In this document: positions 44,784 through 53,846 of the stretch, piece by piece
How positions within the stretch are numbered: the stretch's first letter is position 1
Layout of the letters: each line of letters begins with the position of its first letter
Made by a program: the position numbers and the translations under genes
Assembly (NCBI GenBank): GCA_002162685.1
Contig: MAAQ01000017.1
Span: 115,801 to 179,800, forward strand
Source: Flavobacteriales bacterium 33_180_T64
GTDB lineage: Bacteria > Bacteroidota > Bacteroidia > Flavobacteriales > Flavobacteriaceae
Reading direction: 5' to 3'
DNA length: 64,000 bases
Notes under the pieces: generated by a model
The model's database searches: none
Seen by the model: the letters and a program-made list of their open reading frames with translations, nothing else
What the model was told of the DNA's origin: nothing

Positions 44784-46130
44784 ATGAGTAATAAAACAAT
44801 GAAAACCGTTCTTAATATTATTTTCTTGAGCATAGTAATAACTAGCTATGCTCAAGAAAAACCAAAAAAAACATTTAAAGAAAAACTTGATGCCAGCTTA
44901 GTGCTGAGTTATGATATGTCATACGAATTTGATTCAGAAAAACTTCAAAAGACAGAACTCATTTTAAAACCAGAATTCATATATAAATTTAACAGACGAT
45001 CTAAACTTGTTTTTAAAAGTCAGATATATAGTGAGTTTCAAGATAACTTAGAAACAGGAACACCTAGAGAGACAATGGTCTCAAATTTTAGTAAGCGCTT
45101 ATTTATTGATGATAAAACTAGTTTAGAACTACGAGAATTTTATTTCTATACACGATTTAAAAACAAACTTAGAGTAACTATAGGTAAGCAACAAATTGTT
45201 TGGGGAGAAACAGATGGACTTAAACTTTTAGATATTGTAAATCCACAAAATTTTAGAAGATTCATTTTAGAAGATTTCGAGGATAGCAGAATTCCGCTAT
45301 GGTCTGTCAAAACTGAATTTGATATTAATGCTATTGGAGTGCAATTGATTTGGATACCTGATAATACATATCATATCACGCAAGATTTTGATGCACCTTA
45401 TTTTACAAAAAATCTATTTAAAGCATTGCCAAATGGCGTTGCAATGGAATTTAGACAAGTACAAAGACCAGAGCGATTTTTCAAAGATTCTGATATTGGT
45501 ATAAAACTTACGACGTTTGCCAAAGGATGGGATTTATCATTAAATTATTTATACCATTATGACGATTTACCTGTATTCTATAATACCTTATCTCAATTCA
45601 ATTCTGTACCAACAATAACAATTAGTCCTAAATATGAACGTCAGCATACACTAGGAGGAACATTTAATAAAGTTATAGGTTCATCGACATTTAGAGGAGA
45701 ACTGGTTTATGTTTTTAATCAGAATTTTAGTTCAAATAATCCTAATGCCAATTCAGCCGTAGAAAAAAGCAATGTCTATAAATCGGCTCTTGGTATAGAT
45801 TATATAAAAGGAGAGTACGTGTTTAGTGCACAGCTATTTAATGAATGGATTACAGAAGATATCATACCTTTTAATAGAGATAGGTTTGAGACAAATGCAA
45901 CATTTTTAGCATCTAAAGAGATGTTAAATGATAATTTAAAAGCTGAAATTTTATGGGTTCATAGTATGAATAATAAAGACGGGTTTATAACACCTAGCTT
46001 AAATTACTGGCTCAATTCGAATACACAATTGATATTAAAAAGTCACTTGTTTTATGGCAAGGATCAGTTTTTATTCGGGCAATTTACGAACAGAAATAAT
46101 GTGTCTTTTGGTTTTAAATGGGGAATTTGA
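44784..46130 (+). CDS. DUF1302-like outer membrane barrel protein
   Basis: About 449 residues, signal peptide near the start (MKTVLNIIFLSIVITSYAQ from the in-frame ATG at 44799) and amphipathic beta strands to a C-terminal aromatic-rich strand (NNVSFGFKWGI), as expected for an outer-membrane porin-like barrel. The block QQIVWGETDGLKLLDIVNP, then FILEDFEDSRIPLW, is characteristic of the DUF1302 family that accompanies RND exporters and DUF1329/LolA-like proteins. It completes a three-part export path: inner-membrane pump, periplasmic carrier and outer-membrane component. Start choice among 44772, 44784 and 44799 is uncertain; 44784 follows the previous stop. Confidence 0.82.
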   Translation: MSNKTMKTVLNIIFLSIVITSYAQEKPKKTFKEKLDASLVLSYDMSYEFDSEKLQKTELILKPEFIYKFNRRSKLVFKSQIYSEFQDNLETGTPRETMVSNFSKRLFIDDKTSLELREFYFYTRFKNKLRVTIGKQQIVWGETDGLKLLDIVNPQNFRRFILEDFEDSRIPLWSVKTEFDINAIGVQLIWIPDNTYHITQDFDAPYFTKNLFKALPNGVAMEFRQVQRPERFFKDSDIGIKLTTFAKGWDLSLNYLYHYDDLPVFYNTLSQFNSVPTITISPKYERQHTLGGTFNKVIGSSTFRGELVYVFNQNFSSNNPNANSAVEKSNVYKSALGIDYIKGEYVFSAQLFNEWITEDIIPFNRDRFETNATFLASKEMLNDNLKAEILWVHSMNNKDGFITPSLNYWLNSNTQLILKSHLFYGKDQFLFGQFTNRNNVSFGFKWGI

Positions 46131-46193
46131 TATTTTGAATTCCACTGAAATGCATAGTTTCAAATTGTATATTTAAAATGAGATCATTATCTT

Positions 46194-46201
46194 TATTTTT
46201 G
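46194..46201 (+). promoter_or_regulatory. -7 box TATTTTTG before the AraC gene
   Basis: Exact TAnnTTTG match. A direct repeat GAATTCCAC occurs on both sides (46137-46145 and 46216-46224), 79 bp apart, and may be an autoregulatory site. Confidence 0.4.
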
Positions 46202-46265
46202 AAAAAAAGGACTATGAATTCCACAGTATCATATGACTTTTAATACATATATGTTATGTAACACT

Positions 46266-47129
46266 ATGAAAGAAATAAAGAGATACGACTTGCATAAAGA
46301 TGATTATTCGAAGCTACATTTTGAATTAAACAATGCGAAGACTTATGTCGACAAAAATAGAATGCATGCGTCAATTCCTCATAGGCACAGCTTTTATCAG
46401 ATAATTTGGTTTAAAAAATCAGGACGACATTACATCGATTATAATATAATAGATCATCCTGACAACACTGTGTTTTTTATCAATAAAAATCAAATTCATT
46501 ATTTCTGTAAAGACTCAGTAAATGAAGGTTATTTATTTCATTTTAATGATGAGTTTATCACCAAATATAATCCACAAATTCTAGAGCGCTTTTCAACATC
46601 TATTTTTAATGAAATCGGCAATAGTCATATTACACTCTCTGAATTAGATTCAAAAAAAGTAGGTTTAATAACGGCTTTTATTGAATCAGAGTTACAACTT
46701 AAAGAGTCTAATTATAGAGAACAATCCTATCATCATTTTCAAACCATTTTATTTTTAATAGAACGCTTACGAAATAAAGCATACAATTTAAATCATGAAA
46801 CAAATGCCGATTTTGCACTTGCAGCGGCATTTAAAAAACTGATTTTTAAACGTATTAATGATTTTTATAGTATCGATAATTATGCTATTACATTAAATAC
46901 TAATAGCAAAACATTAACAGCTATAAGTAAAACATATTTGCTTGATACTCCTGCTAATATTATTAAAGAGAGCAAACTTCTAGAAGCCAAAAGGATGTTG
47001 TCTAATCAAAATATATCAATTAAAGAAGTCGCTTATGCTCTAGGATTTGATGATCCAACTTACTTTACTAAATACTTCAAAAAAGGAACGAGTTATACTC
47101 CAAGGGCGTTTCAAAAGGCTTATCTCTAA
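46266..47129 (+). CDS. AraC-family transcriptional regulator
   Basis: 287 residues from ATG 46266 (an earlier in-frame ATG at 46233 adds 11 residues). N-terminal cupin-like ligand domain (~25-110: PHRHSFYQIIWFKKSGRHYIDY … FFINKNQIHYF) and a C-terminal double HTH (~185-285: AITLNTNSKTLTAISKTYL … ISIKEVAYALGFDDPTYFTKYFKKGTSYTPRAFQ). It ends 86 bp before an SDR gene on the same strand, the likely target. Confidence 0.88.
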   Translation: MKEIKRYDLHKDDYSKLHFELNNAKTYVDKNRMHASIPHRHSFYQIIWFKKSGRHYIDYNIIDHPDNTVFFINKNQIHYFCKDSVNEGYLFHFNDEFITKYNPQILERFSTSIFNEIGNSHITLSELDSKKVGLITAFIESELQLKESNYREQSYHHFQTILFLIERLRNKAYNLNHETNADFALAAAFKKLIFKRINDFYSIDNYAITLNTNSKTLTAISKTYLLDTPANIIKESKLLEAKRMLSNQNISIKEVAYALGFDDPTYFTKYFKKGTSYTPRAFQKAYL

Positions 47130-47215
47130 TTTACCATTATTAGCTTCTGGATTACCATTTTTAATGTGATAATGTACTGAAATTTGCATTAGTATTAAAC
47201 ATTAAAAATAAAACA

Positions 47216-47971
47216 ATGAAACAACAAGCATTAATTTTAGGTGGTACTACCGGAATAGGTAAGTCCACTGCAGAATACCTTTTAAAAGATGGAATAGATG
47301 TTATTTTAATAGGTAGAAACACCACCAATTTAGAAAACGCTCAAAAGGATCTTTCACCATTAGGAAGTGTAACAACAGTACAGTTGGATTTAAGTGATCA
47401 AACAGCAGTAAGAGCTTTTTCTAAAACCCTAGAAAACATTGTGCCAAATTTAAAATACCTTGTAAATGCAGCAGGTTACTTTAGTCCAAAACCTTTTTTA
47501 GAACATTCAGAATCAGATTATGATACCTACCATAATTTCAATAAAGCATTTTTCTTTATCACACAGGCTGTAGTTCAGGTGTTAACTAAAAACAATGGTG
47601 GTTCTATAGTAAATATTGGCTCTATGTGGGCAAAACAAGCCATAAAAGCAACACCATCGTCAGCATATTCAATGGCTAAAGCAGGTTTACATTCTCTAAC
47701 TCAACACTTAGCAATGGAGTTATCAGAATTTAATATTAGAGTAAATGCGGTTTCGCCAGCAGTTGTTGTGACTCCTATTTATGATGCATTTATAGAAGCA
47801 GATAAAATTGAAGAAACCTTACAAGGGTTCAATGATTTTCATCCTATTGGTAGAGTTGGTAGAGCTAATGATATAGCACAAACCATTCATTTTTTACTTA
47901 CCGATAAAAGTTCTTGGGTTACTGGAGCCGTTTGGGATATTGATGGTGGTGTTATGGCTGGAAGAAATTAG
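47216..47971 (+). CDS. SDR-family NAD(P)-dependent oxidoreductase
   Basis: 251-residue classical short-chain dehydrogenase, cytoplasmic. Cofactor motif [10 protein letters not shown] at ~8-17 (GGTTGIG, a common variant of TGxxxGIG), NAAG, catalytic Ser in NIGSM, and Y-S-M-A-K as the YxxxK active site; C-terminal [10 protein letters not shown] as in the family. The R in LIGRN after the second strand favours NADP(H). The substrate is unknown. It follows an AraC regulator and is directly followed by the remains of a carboxymuconolactone-decarboxylase-like gene, suggesting a once larger inducible redox or detoxification operon. Confidence 0.9.
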   Translation: MKQQALILGGTTGIGKSTAEYLLKDGIDVILIGRNTTNLENAQKDLSPLGSVTTVQLDLSDQTAVRAFSKTLENIVPNLKYLVNAAGYFSPKPFLEHSESDYDTYHNFNKAFFFITQAVVQVLTKNNGGSIVNIGSMWAKQAIKATPSSAYSMAKAGLHSLTQHLAMELSEFNIRVNAVSPAVVVTPIYDAFIEADKIEETLQGFNDFHPIGRVGRANDIAQTIHFLLTDKSSWVTGAVWDIDGGVMAGRN

Positions 47972-47973
47972 AA

Positions 47974-48326
47974 TATCCAATTCGTTGAGATGTATGACTG
48001 CTCATAGTTTTTGTGGCAGATAAAATGAGTAAAGTACCAACAGAAATTACAGATGCAATTAGATCAAATTCTAAAATTTCTGATGAGAAACTAAGAGCAT
48101 TGAGTGTGTTTTCTAGAGTAGTGACTTCAAAAAGAGGTTTACCTTCAGAAACTGACATCGCTAACTTTTTGGAAGTGGGATATACTAAGACTCATACTTT
48201 AAGCGTCGTTGCTGGCGTAGGTATAAAACAATGAGCAATTATTTTAATCATATATTTAATACACTTGTTGACAAGGCCTATGAAAGTAGACTTTGGCAAA
48301 ATCTTAAGTTCATACTTATAAAATAA
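47974..48326 (+). pseudogene. Decayed carboxymuconolactone decarboxylase/AhpD-like gene
   Basis: Three frames together spell the C-terminal two thirds of an AhpD/CMD-family protein. Frame A (from about 47974) gives …RCMTAHSFCGR then a stop; it keeps the C-x3-H (CMTAH) active-site motif. Frame B (48013-48234) gives DKMSKVPTEITDAIRSNSK…GLPSETDIANFLEVGYTKTHT…VAGVGIKQ then a stop. Frame C (from 48228, ending 48326) continues with KTMSNYFNHIFNTLVDKAYESRLW. Family members have these blocks in one frame. So at least two frameshifts are present and the N-terminal part is missing, cut off right after the SDR stop. The 73-codon frame B alone is unlikely to be a functional gene. Confidence 0.75.
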
Positions 48327-48356
48327 AGCACGACTTAAATTAATAAGTCGTGCTTT
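48325..48356 (+). terminator. Perfect 13-bp hairpin terminator
   Basis: AAAGCACGACTTA and TAAGTCGTGCTTT around the loop AATTAA, right at the stop of the decayed CMD-like gene. It closes the AraC/SDR unit. Confidence 0.8.
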
Positions 48357-48552
48357 ATTCATACGTTATATATTCTTCAACTGCTCCAATATAGTAGTAA
48401 CTAAAGATAGGCTGAAATTACTTTGGAAATAGAACAGTAATTAACGAATTGACGAGTTCCAAAATAATATTTTACTCTGACGGAATTATCATTTCGACAG
48501 TGTTTATAAGCTTAATTGACGTATTTCGCTTCATAATCAAAACACAAAAATT

Positions 48553-49659
48553 ATGTTTAAGAAGTACAGAATTATTAAAATAGTTTCACTTTCTATATTA
48601 GGTTTACTCCTAATTTTATTTTCATTTGGATATTGGTTCATGAACTTATTACCACCAAGAAACCCAGAACTAGAAATTAGTGTAATTGAAGACCTACCTT
48701 ATCTCTCAGAAAATATAATACCAACGCGAGGTAAAATTTTGGCAGTAGTGACGAGTACAGACGTCATGGGAAACAGTGGTAAAAGCACTGGATATGAGTT
48801 AACAGAATTATCTAGAGCATATTATGTTTTTCAAGCCAATGGCTTTGAAGTAGATATCGCGAGTCCGCTAGGAGGAAAACCTACTGTTGTTATAGATGAT
48901 GAAGATATGGGAGCATTTGATTATGCGTTTTTAAATGATACCAAAGCACAATACAAAGCCAGTAATACCATTGCCATGAAAGATGTAATGGCTAATGATT
49001 ATGAAGCTGTTTTCTTTGTTGGAGGAAAAGGAGCGATGTATGACTTTCCAAATAATGAACATATACAATCCTTAGTACGTGATTATTATCAATCTAATAA
49101 AGTAGTTGGTGCTGTATGCCATGGACCTGCAGCTTTGGTAAATGTTACATTAGATAATGAACGCCCATTACTAGAAAATAAAAAAGTAAGCTGCTTTACA
49201 AATAAAGAAGAATTGCTTTTAATTTCTGAAGCAAGGTCTATATTTCCTTTTCTTTTAGAAGATAAAATTGTAGAACAAGGTGCTCGCTTTAATGAAGGTA
49301 GCATGTATCTGGAAAAGATAAGTCATGATAACAATTTAATCACAGGACAAAACCCATGGTCTACTTGGGTATTAGCCGAAACTATGATTAAGCAATTAGG
49401 ATATACACCAAAATATAGAGTGATTACTGGTGAAGAAAATGCAATAAAGGTGTTATCTGTTTATTATACTAGTGGTAAAGAAAAAGCAAAAGAATTATTA
49501 GATCAATTAATCATAAAAGAAAAGCAACCAGTTAAAAGAGATTTAATTGCTATGCACGGTATTCTTGCAACTATGAAAGGTGATGTAGGTCATTTTTTTA
49601 ATCTATTAAAATTAACATCTTATGCTAAAACTTGTGCAGCAGAAAAAGAGAAATTATAG
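48553..49659 (+). CDS. DJ-1/PfpI-family protein, membrane-anchored
   Basis: 368 residues. One N-terminal membrane segment (~10-30), then a DJ-1/PfpI class I glutamine-amidotransferase-like domain (~60-290). The nucleophile elbow AVCHGPAALV places Cys189 followed by His190. The block STGYELTELSRAYYVFQANG carries the Glu-containing helix typical of Hsp31/PfpI glyoxalase-type members, so glyoxalase, deglycase or chaperone activity are candidates. The C-terminal ~80 residues are an extra helical segment not usual for the family. A membrane AraC regulator gene begins 23 bp downstream, on the same strand. The 5' region of ~190 bp after the terminator at 48356 shows no clear box. Confidence 0.85.
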   Translation: MFKKYRIIKIVSLSILGLLLILFSFGYWFMNLLPPRNPELEISVIEDLPYLSENIIPTRGKILAVVTSTDVMGNSGKSTGYELTELSRAYYVFQANGFEVDIASPLGGKPTVVIDDEDMGAFDYAFLNDTKAQYKASNTIAMKDVMANDYEAVFFVGGKGAMYDFPNNEHIQSLVRDYYQSNKVVGAVCHGPAALVNVTLDNERPLLENKKVSCFTNKEELLLISEARSIFPFLLEDKIVEQGARFNEGSMYLEKISHDNNLITGQNPWSTWVLAETMIKQLGYTPKYRVITGEENAIKVLSVYYTSGKEKAKELLDQLIIKEKQPVKRDLIAMHGILATMKGDVGHFFNLLKLTSYAKTCAAEKEKL

Positions 49660-49682
49660 TTAAATTTGCTAAAAAATAATAA

Positions 49683-50735
49683 TTGAACTTTTCAGATATA
49701 CTTCTTATATTAGTCAGTAGTGCAGGACTTTTGCATGGAACACTATTTGCTATTTATTTATTGTTTTTCAAAAAGAAAAAAGCACTATCAAATCTATTAT
49801 TAGGTTTGATATTGCTTTTTATGGCATTTAGGATAGGTAAATCTGTATTATTAAATTTCGGACATAATTTAGAACCTATATTCATTTTCATTGGTTTAGG
49901 CTTTTTGCTATTAACAGGTCCATTATTACGATGGTATGTTATAGCAATGACACAACCAAACTTCAAACTTTTAAAGAAACATTATTTGGAGTTAATTCCA
50001 TTTATAGGTATTGTAATTGTGAGTTTCTTGATTACAAGAAATGAGTTTGATTCTACAGATAAACAAACAATTATTGTATTTGGAAGCATTCTTATCTTTA
50101 TTTATCTTCATTTAGCTTTCTATATTTTTATATCAGGAAAATGGCTTTTGAAAATAAAAAAACACTATAAAAACACTTTGCAAACTAAATTTCAAAAAGC
50201 TATTCTAGAATGGTTACACGTCCTTATTTTGAGCTTTATTGTAATTTGGGTGTCTTATTGTTTCAACATTCTTGATGGAACAATACCTTATATTGTTGGA
50301 CCAATAATGTATTCTGTAGTTGTCTATTATTTAAGCTATAAGGCGTTCCAACTTAAAGCAACAGATATAGACGGTGAAGCATTTAAAACTAATGAAAATG
50401 AGCAATTATTTAATACAATATCAGACTTAATAGTAAACAATAAGTTATACTTAGAACCTGATGTATCACTCTCAAGTTTAAGCAAACTTATAGGGAAAAG
50501 CACACAAAAAACATCTGAGGTTATTAATCAGTATTCAAAACAAAACTTCAATGATTATATCAATTCTTATAGAATTGAAGCGGCAAAAAAATTACTGCTA
50601 GATGAGTCTAATAAAAATTTCACTATTGCCTCAATAGCTTATGATGTTGGTTTTAGTAGTTTATCTTCTTTTAATAGCTCATTCAAGAAATTTGAAGGTA
50701 TAACACCTTCTGCTTATAGAAAATCAAAGTATTAA
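49683..50735 (+). CDS. AraC-family regulator with multi-pass membrane N-terminus
   Basis: 350 residues: about seven hydrophobic helices (1-225), then a cytoplasmic AraC double HTH (~250-348, VSLSSLSKLIGKSTQKTSEVINQ … IASIAYDVGFSSLSSFNSSFKK). Such one-component proteins sense at the membrane and bind DNA directly. The start is TTG at 49683: a stop codon lies immediately upstream in frame, and no ATG precedes the first membrane helix. With the 23-bp gap it is probably co-transcribed with the DJ-1/PfpI gene. Confidence 0.82.
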   Translation: MNFSDILLILVSSAGLLHGTLFAIYLLFFKKKKALSNLLLGLILLFMAFRIGKSVLLNFGHNLEPIFIFIGLGFLLLTGPLLRWYVIAMTQPNFKLLKKHYLELIPFIGIVIVSFLITRNEFDSTDKQTIIVFGSILIFIYLHLAFYIFISGKWLLKIKKHYKNTLQTKFQKAILEWLHVLILSFIVIWVSYCFNILDGTIPYIVGPIMYSVVVYYLSYKAFQLKATDIDGEAFKTNENEQLFNTISDLIVNNKLYLEPDVSLSSLSKLIGKSTQKTSEVINQYSKQNFNDYINSYRIEAAKKLLLDESNKNFTIASIAYDVGFSSLSSFNSSFKKFEGITPSAYRKSKY

Positions 50736-50863
50736 CTTTAGTGTTCAATATCTTGGCTTATGTCATTTAGTATTAATGCATATTACAATACAAATAAATT
50801 ACTGTGGTTTACTTTGTGAATTATTTATCTTGCAGAATAAACTAAGACAGTAAAGTTGCTTTT

Positions 50864-51457
50864 ATGCAGAATGAAAACTCAAATTTAGGACAAAAAATAA
50901 GTGATTCTCGTAAAACATTAGGATTATCACAAGAGGCTTTGGCTGAAAAAGCAAACGTATCATTAAGTACCATTCAACGCATAGAAAAAGGAACTGTAAA
51001 ACCAAGATCTTTTACTGTAAAAATTTTAGCAGAAACATTAGAATTAGATCCTACCGAATTATTAGCCTACCTCATTGAAAAAAAGATGCCCTTATCTTCT
51101 TTTTCGGCATTAAAACGTATGAATTTATGCACATTGTTATTGGTTTTTATACCATTTGTGAATTTAATTATACCAAGTATTGTTTGGAAGAAAAGTAAAA
51201 CGATTTACTCTAAAGATACTGCTGCTGGCAAAATGCTAAGTTTCCAATTACTTTGGAGTATTTGTACCATTGTAGTCGTATTAATTTCAATTTTCATGAC
51301 CAACCTTATTACTGGAGAAGCTGGTTTGGGACATTATGCAGCAAATACATTATATTTATTAGCTGTAGTATTTAATGTTTTTATAATAGTAAAAATCGCG
51401 TCTCAGTTTAATAAAGAAGATAGAAATATACTTCCATTCGTATCTAATTTGTTCTAA
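50864..51457 (+). CDS. XRE-family HTH regulator with C-terminal membrane helices
   Basis: 197 residues. N-terminal Cro/CI-type HTH (~8-65: ISDSRKTLGLSQEALAEKAN … TIQRIEKGTVKPR), then ~130 residues with three hydrophobic helices resembling a DUF4870-like membrane region (CTLLLVFIPFVNLIIPSIVW). Membrane-bound XRE proteins of this type are common in Flavobacteria, with unknown signals. Stand-alone gene, 128 bp after the AraC gene. Confidence 0.85.
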   Translation: MQNENSNLGQKISDSRKTLGLSQEALAEKANVSLSTIQRIEKGTVKPRSFTVKILAETLELDPTELLAYLIEKKMPLSSFSALKRMNLCTLLLVFIPFVNLIIPSIVWKKSKTIYSKDTAAGKMLSFQLLWSICTIVVVLISIFMTNLITGEAGLGHYAANTLYLLAVVFNVFIIVKIASQFNKEDRNILPFVSNLF

Positions 51458-51576
51458 TTATTATTTTCAGAATTCAATAATGCCTTCATTTTGATTAATT
51501 ACGTATCTAGTTGATAATTAACTAGATATGATATAGTGACTTATAAATGAAGTAAAAATGAAGTGCTTTTGATGTA

Positions 51577-51584
51577 TAATTTTG
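51577..51584 (+). promoter_or_regulatory. -7 box TAATTTTG before the serine hydrolase
   Basis: Exact TAnnTTTG match 45 bp before the ATG at 51630. A second match (TAGTTTTG, 51598-51605) is 24 bp from the ATG; either could serve. Confidence 0.45.
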
Positions 51585-51629
51585 AAGTGTTTTAATCTAG
51601 TTTTGGGGCTTCAATCAAAACACAATCAA

Positions 51630-53276
51630 ATGAAGAAAAGTATTTTAAAAATTAGCTTAGCTATAATTATTGGGCTAGTCCTTTGGGGAGCATTTTCAAT
51701 CTTTAAACCTGAACCAAAAACAATTGGTGATTTAATGGAAAGTTATGTAGATCCAGGAATGAAAATAAAAATTAGAAGTCCGTTTAGCGGGTCTGTACTC
51801 GTTGCAAAAAAGGGAGAAATCATTTTTGAAGATGCCTATGGAGATGCTAATAGAACTACAGAAACACCCAATACCATTGACACTAAATTTGGAATTGGGT
51901 CTGTAACAAAACAGTTTACTGCAATGTTGGTCATGCAATTGGTAGAAAAAAATAAAATGCAGTTAGAAGATACTATTGGAAAATATCTTCCTTATTTACC
52001 TGCAGAAAAAGCCAATCATATTACGATTCATCAATTATTATCTAATACATCTGGACTTCCACATTATAATGGCTTAGAAACGATAGGAGTGAGTTTGAAA
52101 CAATTCGCGAATACAAAATATACACCAAAAGCCTTGGCCGAATTGATCGGTAAAACACATTTAATTAATACTCCAGGAACCACTTATGAGTATAGTAGCT
52201 TGGGCTATCATCTTCTGGGAGTTATTATAGAAGAAGTATCTGGTACACCCTATGCAGATCTATTAGAATCGCAAATTATTAAACCTTTGAATTTAAAAAA
52301 CACTGGGTTTGGAACTAATGAATATATTAAAGATAACTTAGCAAAAGGTTATAGTTATAAAGAAGTATATGGATGGGATTGGTGGTTTAATTCTAAGCAT
52401 GGCGGACAAACAACCTTGGCTTCATTTAGAGATCAATCTACAGCGTATTCGGCTGGAGGGATTCATTCTACAGTAAAAGAGTTGTTTATTTGGAGCGAAG
52501 CCATAAAGTCTAACACATTATTATCCCCTGAAATGACTACACGAATGTTAACACCAAATAAACATGGGTATTGTTATGGTTGGGTTAGAAATTGGGATGA
52601 TATACTTGAGAAAAATACGAATGTAGATTTATATGGTCATGGAGGCGCATTGTTTGGAAATAGTGCATTCATTGCATTATATGACGATGAAACAACAATT
52701 ATTTATTTGTCAAATAGAAGTAATTTAAAGGCAGAAGAAATTTTGCATCAAATACATTTGCGAGCCAATGATTTAAAAGATGAATACAAACTAAAAGGAT
52801 ATCCAAATCGAAGTTCTTATGCTAAATTTATAGAGGCAGGAGGTATGAATGCTTTAAAAGGTTATTTTAATAAGCTTTCAGACCATTCTGGTTATACCGT
52901 TAACCCCTCAAATAGTACAATGAGAGGTGTTATTAAAATTCATTTGGAAGCTAAAAAAATAGCAGTAGCAGATAGCTTAAAGACCGTATTCTTTAAGTCA
53001 TATAATCCAGATGAAAGAACGCTTAATCAATTTGGGTATGACTTTTTATATTCTGACAATCCAGATTATGCATTAGATTTTTTTAAAGCAAGTACTCTAA
53101 AGTTTCCAAACTCTTCAAATGCTTGGGATAGTTTAGGAGAAGCCTATTTAATTTATAATGATTACGAAAATGCTATTGCCTGTTATGAAAATGCTGTTGC
53201 AATTGGAGAACAGGTATCACACAGATCATTAGAGCTTTATAAAGAGAATTTGCGTAAAGCTAAAGATGGATTTTGA
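51630..53276 (+). CDS. Serine beta-lactamase-like hydrolase (class C/DD-peptidase fold) with TPR
   Basis: 548 residues from ATG 51630, N-terminal signal/anchor helix (~3-25). The beta-lactamase/PBP-like domain (~30-390) has catalytic S91-x-x-K94 (GSVTKQF), Y-S-S in YEYSSLGYH (the YxN position) and HGG in YGHGGALFG, so it should be active as an esterase, peptidase or beta-lactamase-like enzyme; the real substrate is unknown. The C-terminal ~100 residues hold TPR-like helices (SSNAWDSLGEAYLIYNDYENAIACYENAVA). It acts outside the cytoplasm. Single gene, own promoter. Confidence 0.88.
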   Translation: MKKSILKISLAIIIGLVLWGAFSIFKPEPKTIGDLMESYVDPGMKIKIRSPFSGSVLVAKKGEIIFEDAYGDANRTTETPNTIDTKFGIGSVTKQFTAMLVMQLVEKNKMQLEDTIGKYLPYLPAEKANHITIHQLLSNTSGLPHYNGLETIGVSLKQFANTKYTPKALAELIGKTHLINTPGTTYEYSSLGYHLLGVIIEEVSGTPYADLLESQIIKPLNLKNTGFGTNEYIKDNLAKGYSYKEVYGWDWWFNSKHGGQTTLASFRDQSTAYSAGGIHSTVKELFIWSEAIKSNTLLSPEMTTRMLTPNKHGYCYGWVRNWDDILEKNTNVDLYGHGGALFGNSAFIALYDDETTIIYLSNRSNLKAEEILHQIHLRANDLKDEYKLKGYPNRSSYAKFIEAGGMNALKGYFNKLSDHSGYTVNPSNSTMRGVIKIHLEAKKIAVADSLKTVFFKSYNPDERTLNQFGYDFLYSDNPDYALDFFKASTLKFPNSSNAWDSLGEAYLIYNDYENAIACYENAVAIGEQVSHRSLELYKENLRKAKDGF

Positions 53277-53348
53277 TTATAATACTGAATTGAACCAAAA
53301 TTGTGGTTTTTTGGACCAAAAGCATAAGTCATTGATTTAAAGTTGCTT

Positions 53349-53356
53349 TAACTTTG
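53349..53356 (+). promoter_or_regulatory. -7 box TAACTTTG before the secreted DUF4242 gene
   Basis: Exact TAnnTTTG match, 27 bases before the ATG at 53384. Confidence 0.5.
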
Positions 53357-53383
53357 AGATATTCAAATTTAAAAACAGCAATT

Positions 53384-53761
53384 ATGAAAAGTATCAACTT
53401 AGTATTAATCCTTATGGTGTTTACAATAAATTATAGTGTAGCACAAGAAAAAGCTAATCAAGAACCTTCTAAAAACAATGTCATTATGAAAACGTATGTA
53501 ATTGAACGTATTATTCCGGGAGCAGGAAATTTAACAGCTGAAGAGCTAAAAACGATCTCTCAAACATCTTGTACAGTATTAAAAGAGATGGGACCAAAAA
53601 TTGAATGGGAGCATAGTTATGTAACAGGTGATAAAGTGTACTGTGTATACAAAGCAGAAAACAAGACCTTAATTGAAGAACATGCCAAAAGAGGTGGTTT
53701 TCCTGCTAATTCTATTAATGAAGTTGCAACAATAATCAGTCCTGCAACTGCAGAATTATAA
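53384..53761 (+). CDS. Secreted DUF4242-family protein
   Basis: 125 residues from ATG 53384, with signal peptide (MKSINLVLILMVFTINYSVAQ) and a single ferredoxin-like DUF4242 domain (~38-120: KTYVIERIIPGAGNLTAEELK … VYCVYKAENKTLIEEHAKRGGFPAN). A structurally known family member from Streptomyces binds nickel; whether this one binds metal is open, though a His (EEHAK) is at the usual place. The next gene carries the same domain fused to a regulator, which suggests that both recognise one ligand. Confidence 0.8.
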   Translation: MKSINLVLILMVFTINYSVAQEKANQEPSKNNVIMKTYVIERIIPGAGNLTAEELKTISQTSCTVLKEMGPKIEWEHSYVTGDKVYCVYKAENKTLIEEHAKRGGFPANSINEVATIISPATAEL

Positions 53762-53781
53762 GTTAAATAAATGATATATAG

Positions 53782-53808
53782 GAAGCTGTCATATCGAGTG
53801 ATAGCTTC
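53782..53808 (+). terminator. Hairpin after the DUF4242 gene, probable terminator
   Basis: GAAGCTGTCA and TGATAGCTTC (one G-T wobble) with a seven-base loop, followed by a weak T-rich tail (TTGTATT). It lies 20 bp after the stop. Confidence 0.5.
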
Positions 53809-53846
53809 TTGTATTCAAAATTATTATCTTACATAAAAATAGTTTT

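Noticed and set aside
48013..48234. 73-codon frame as an independent small gene
   Set aside because: It is the middle piece of a family whose N- and C-terminal pieces lie in neighbouring frames; annotated as pseudogene.
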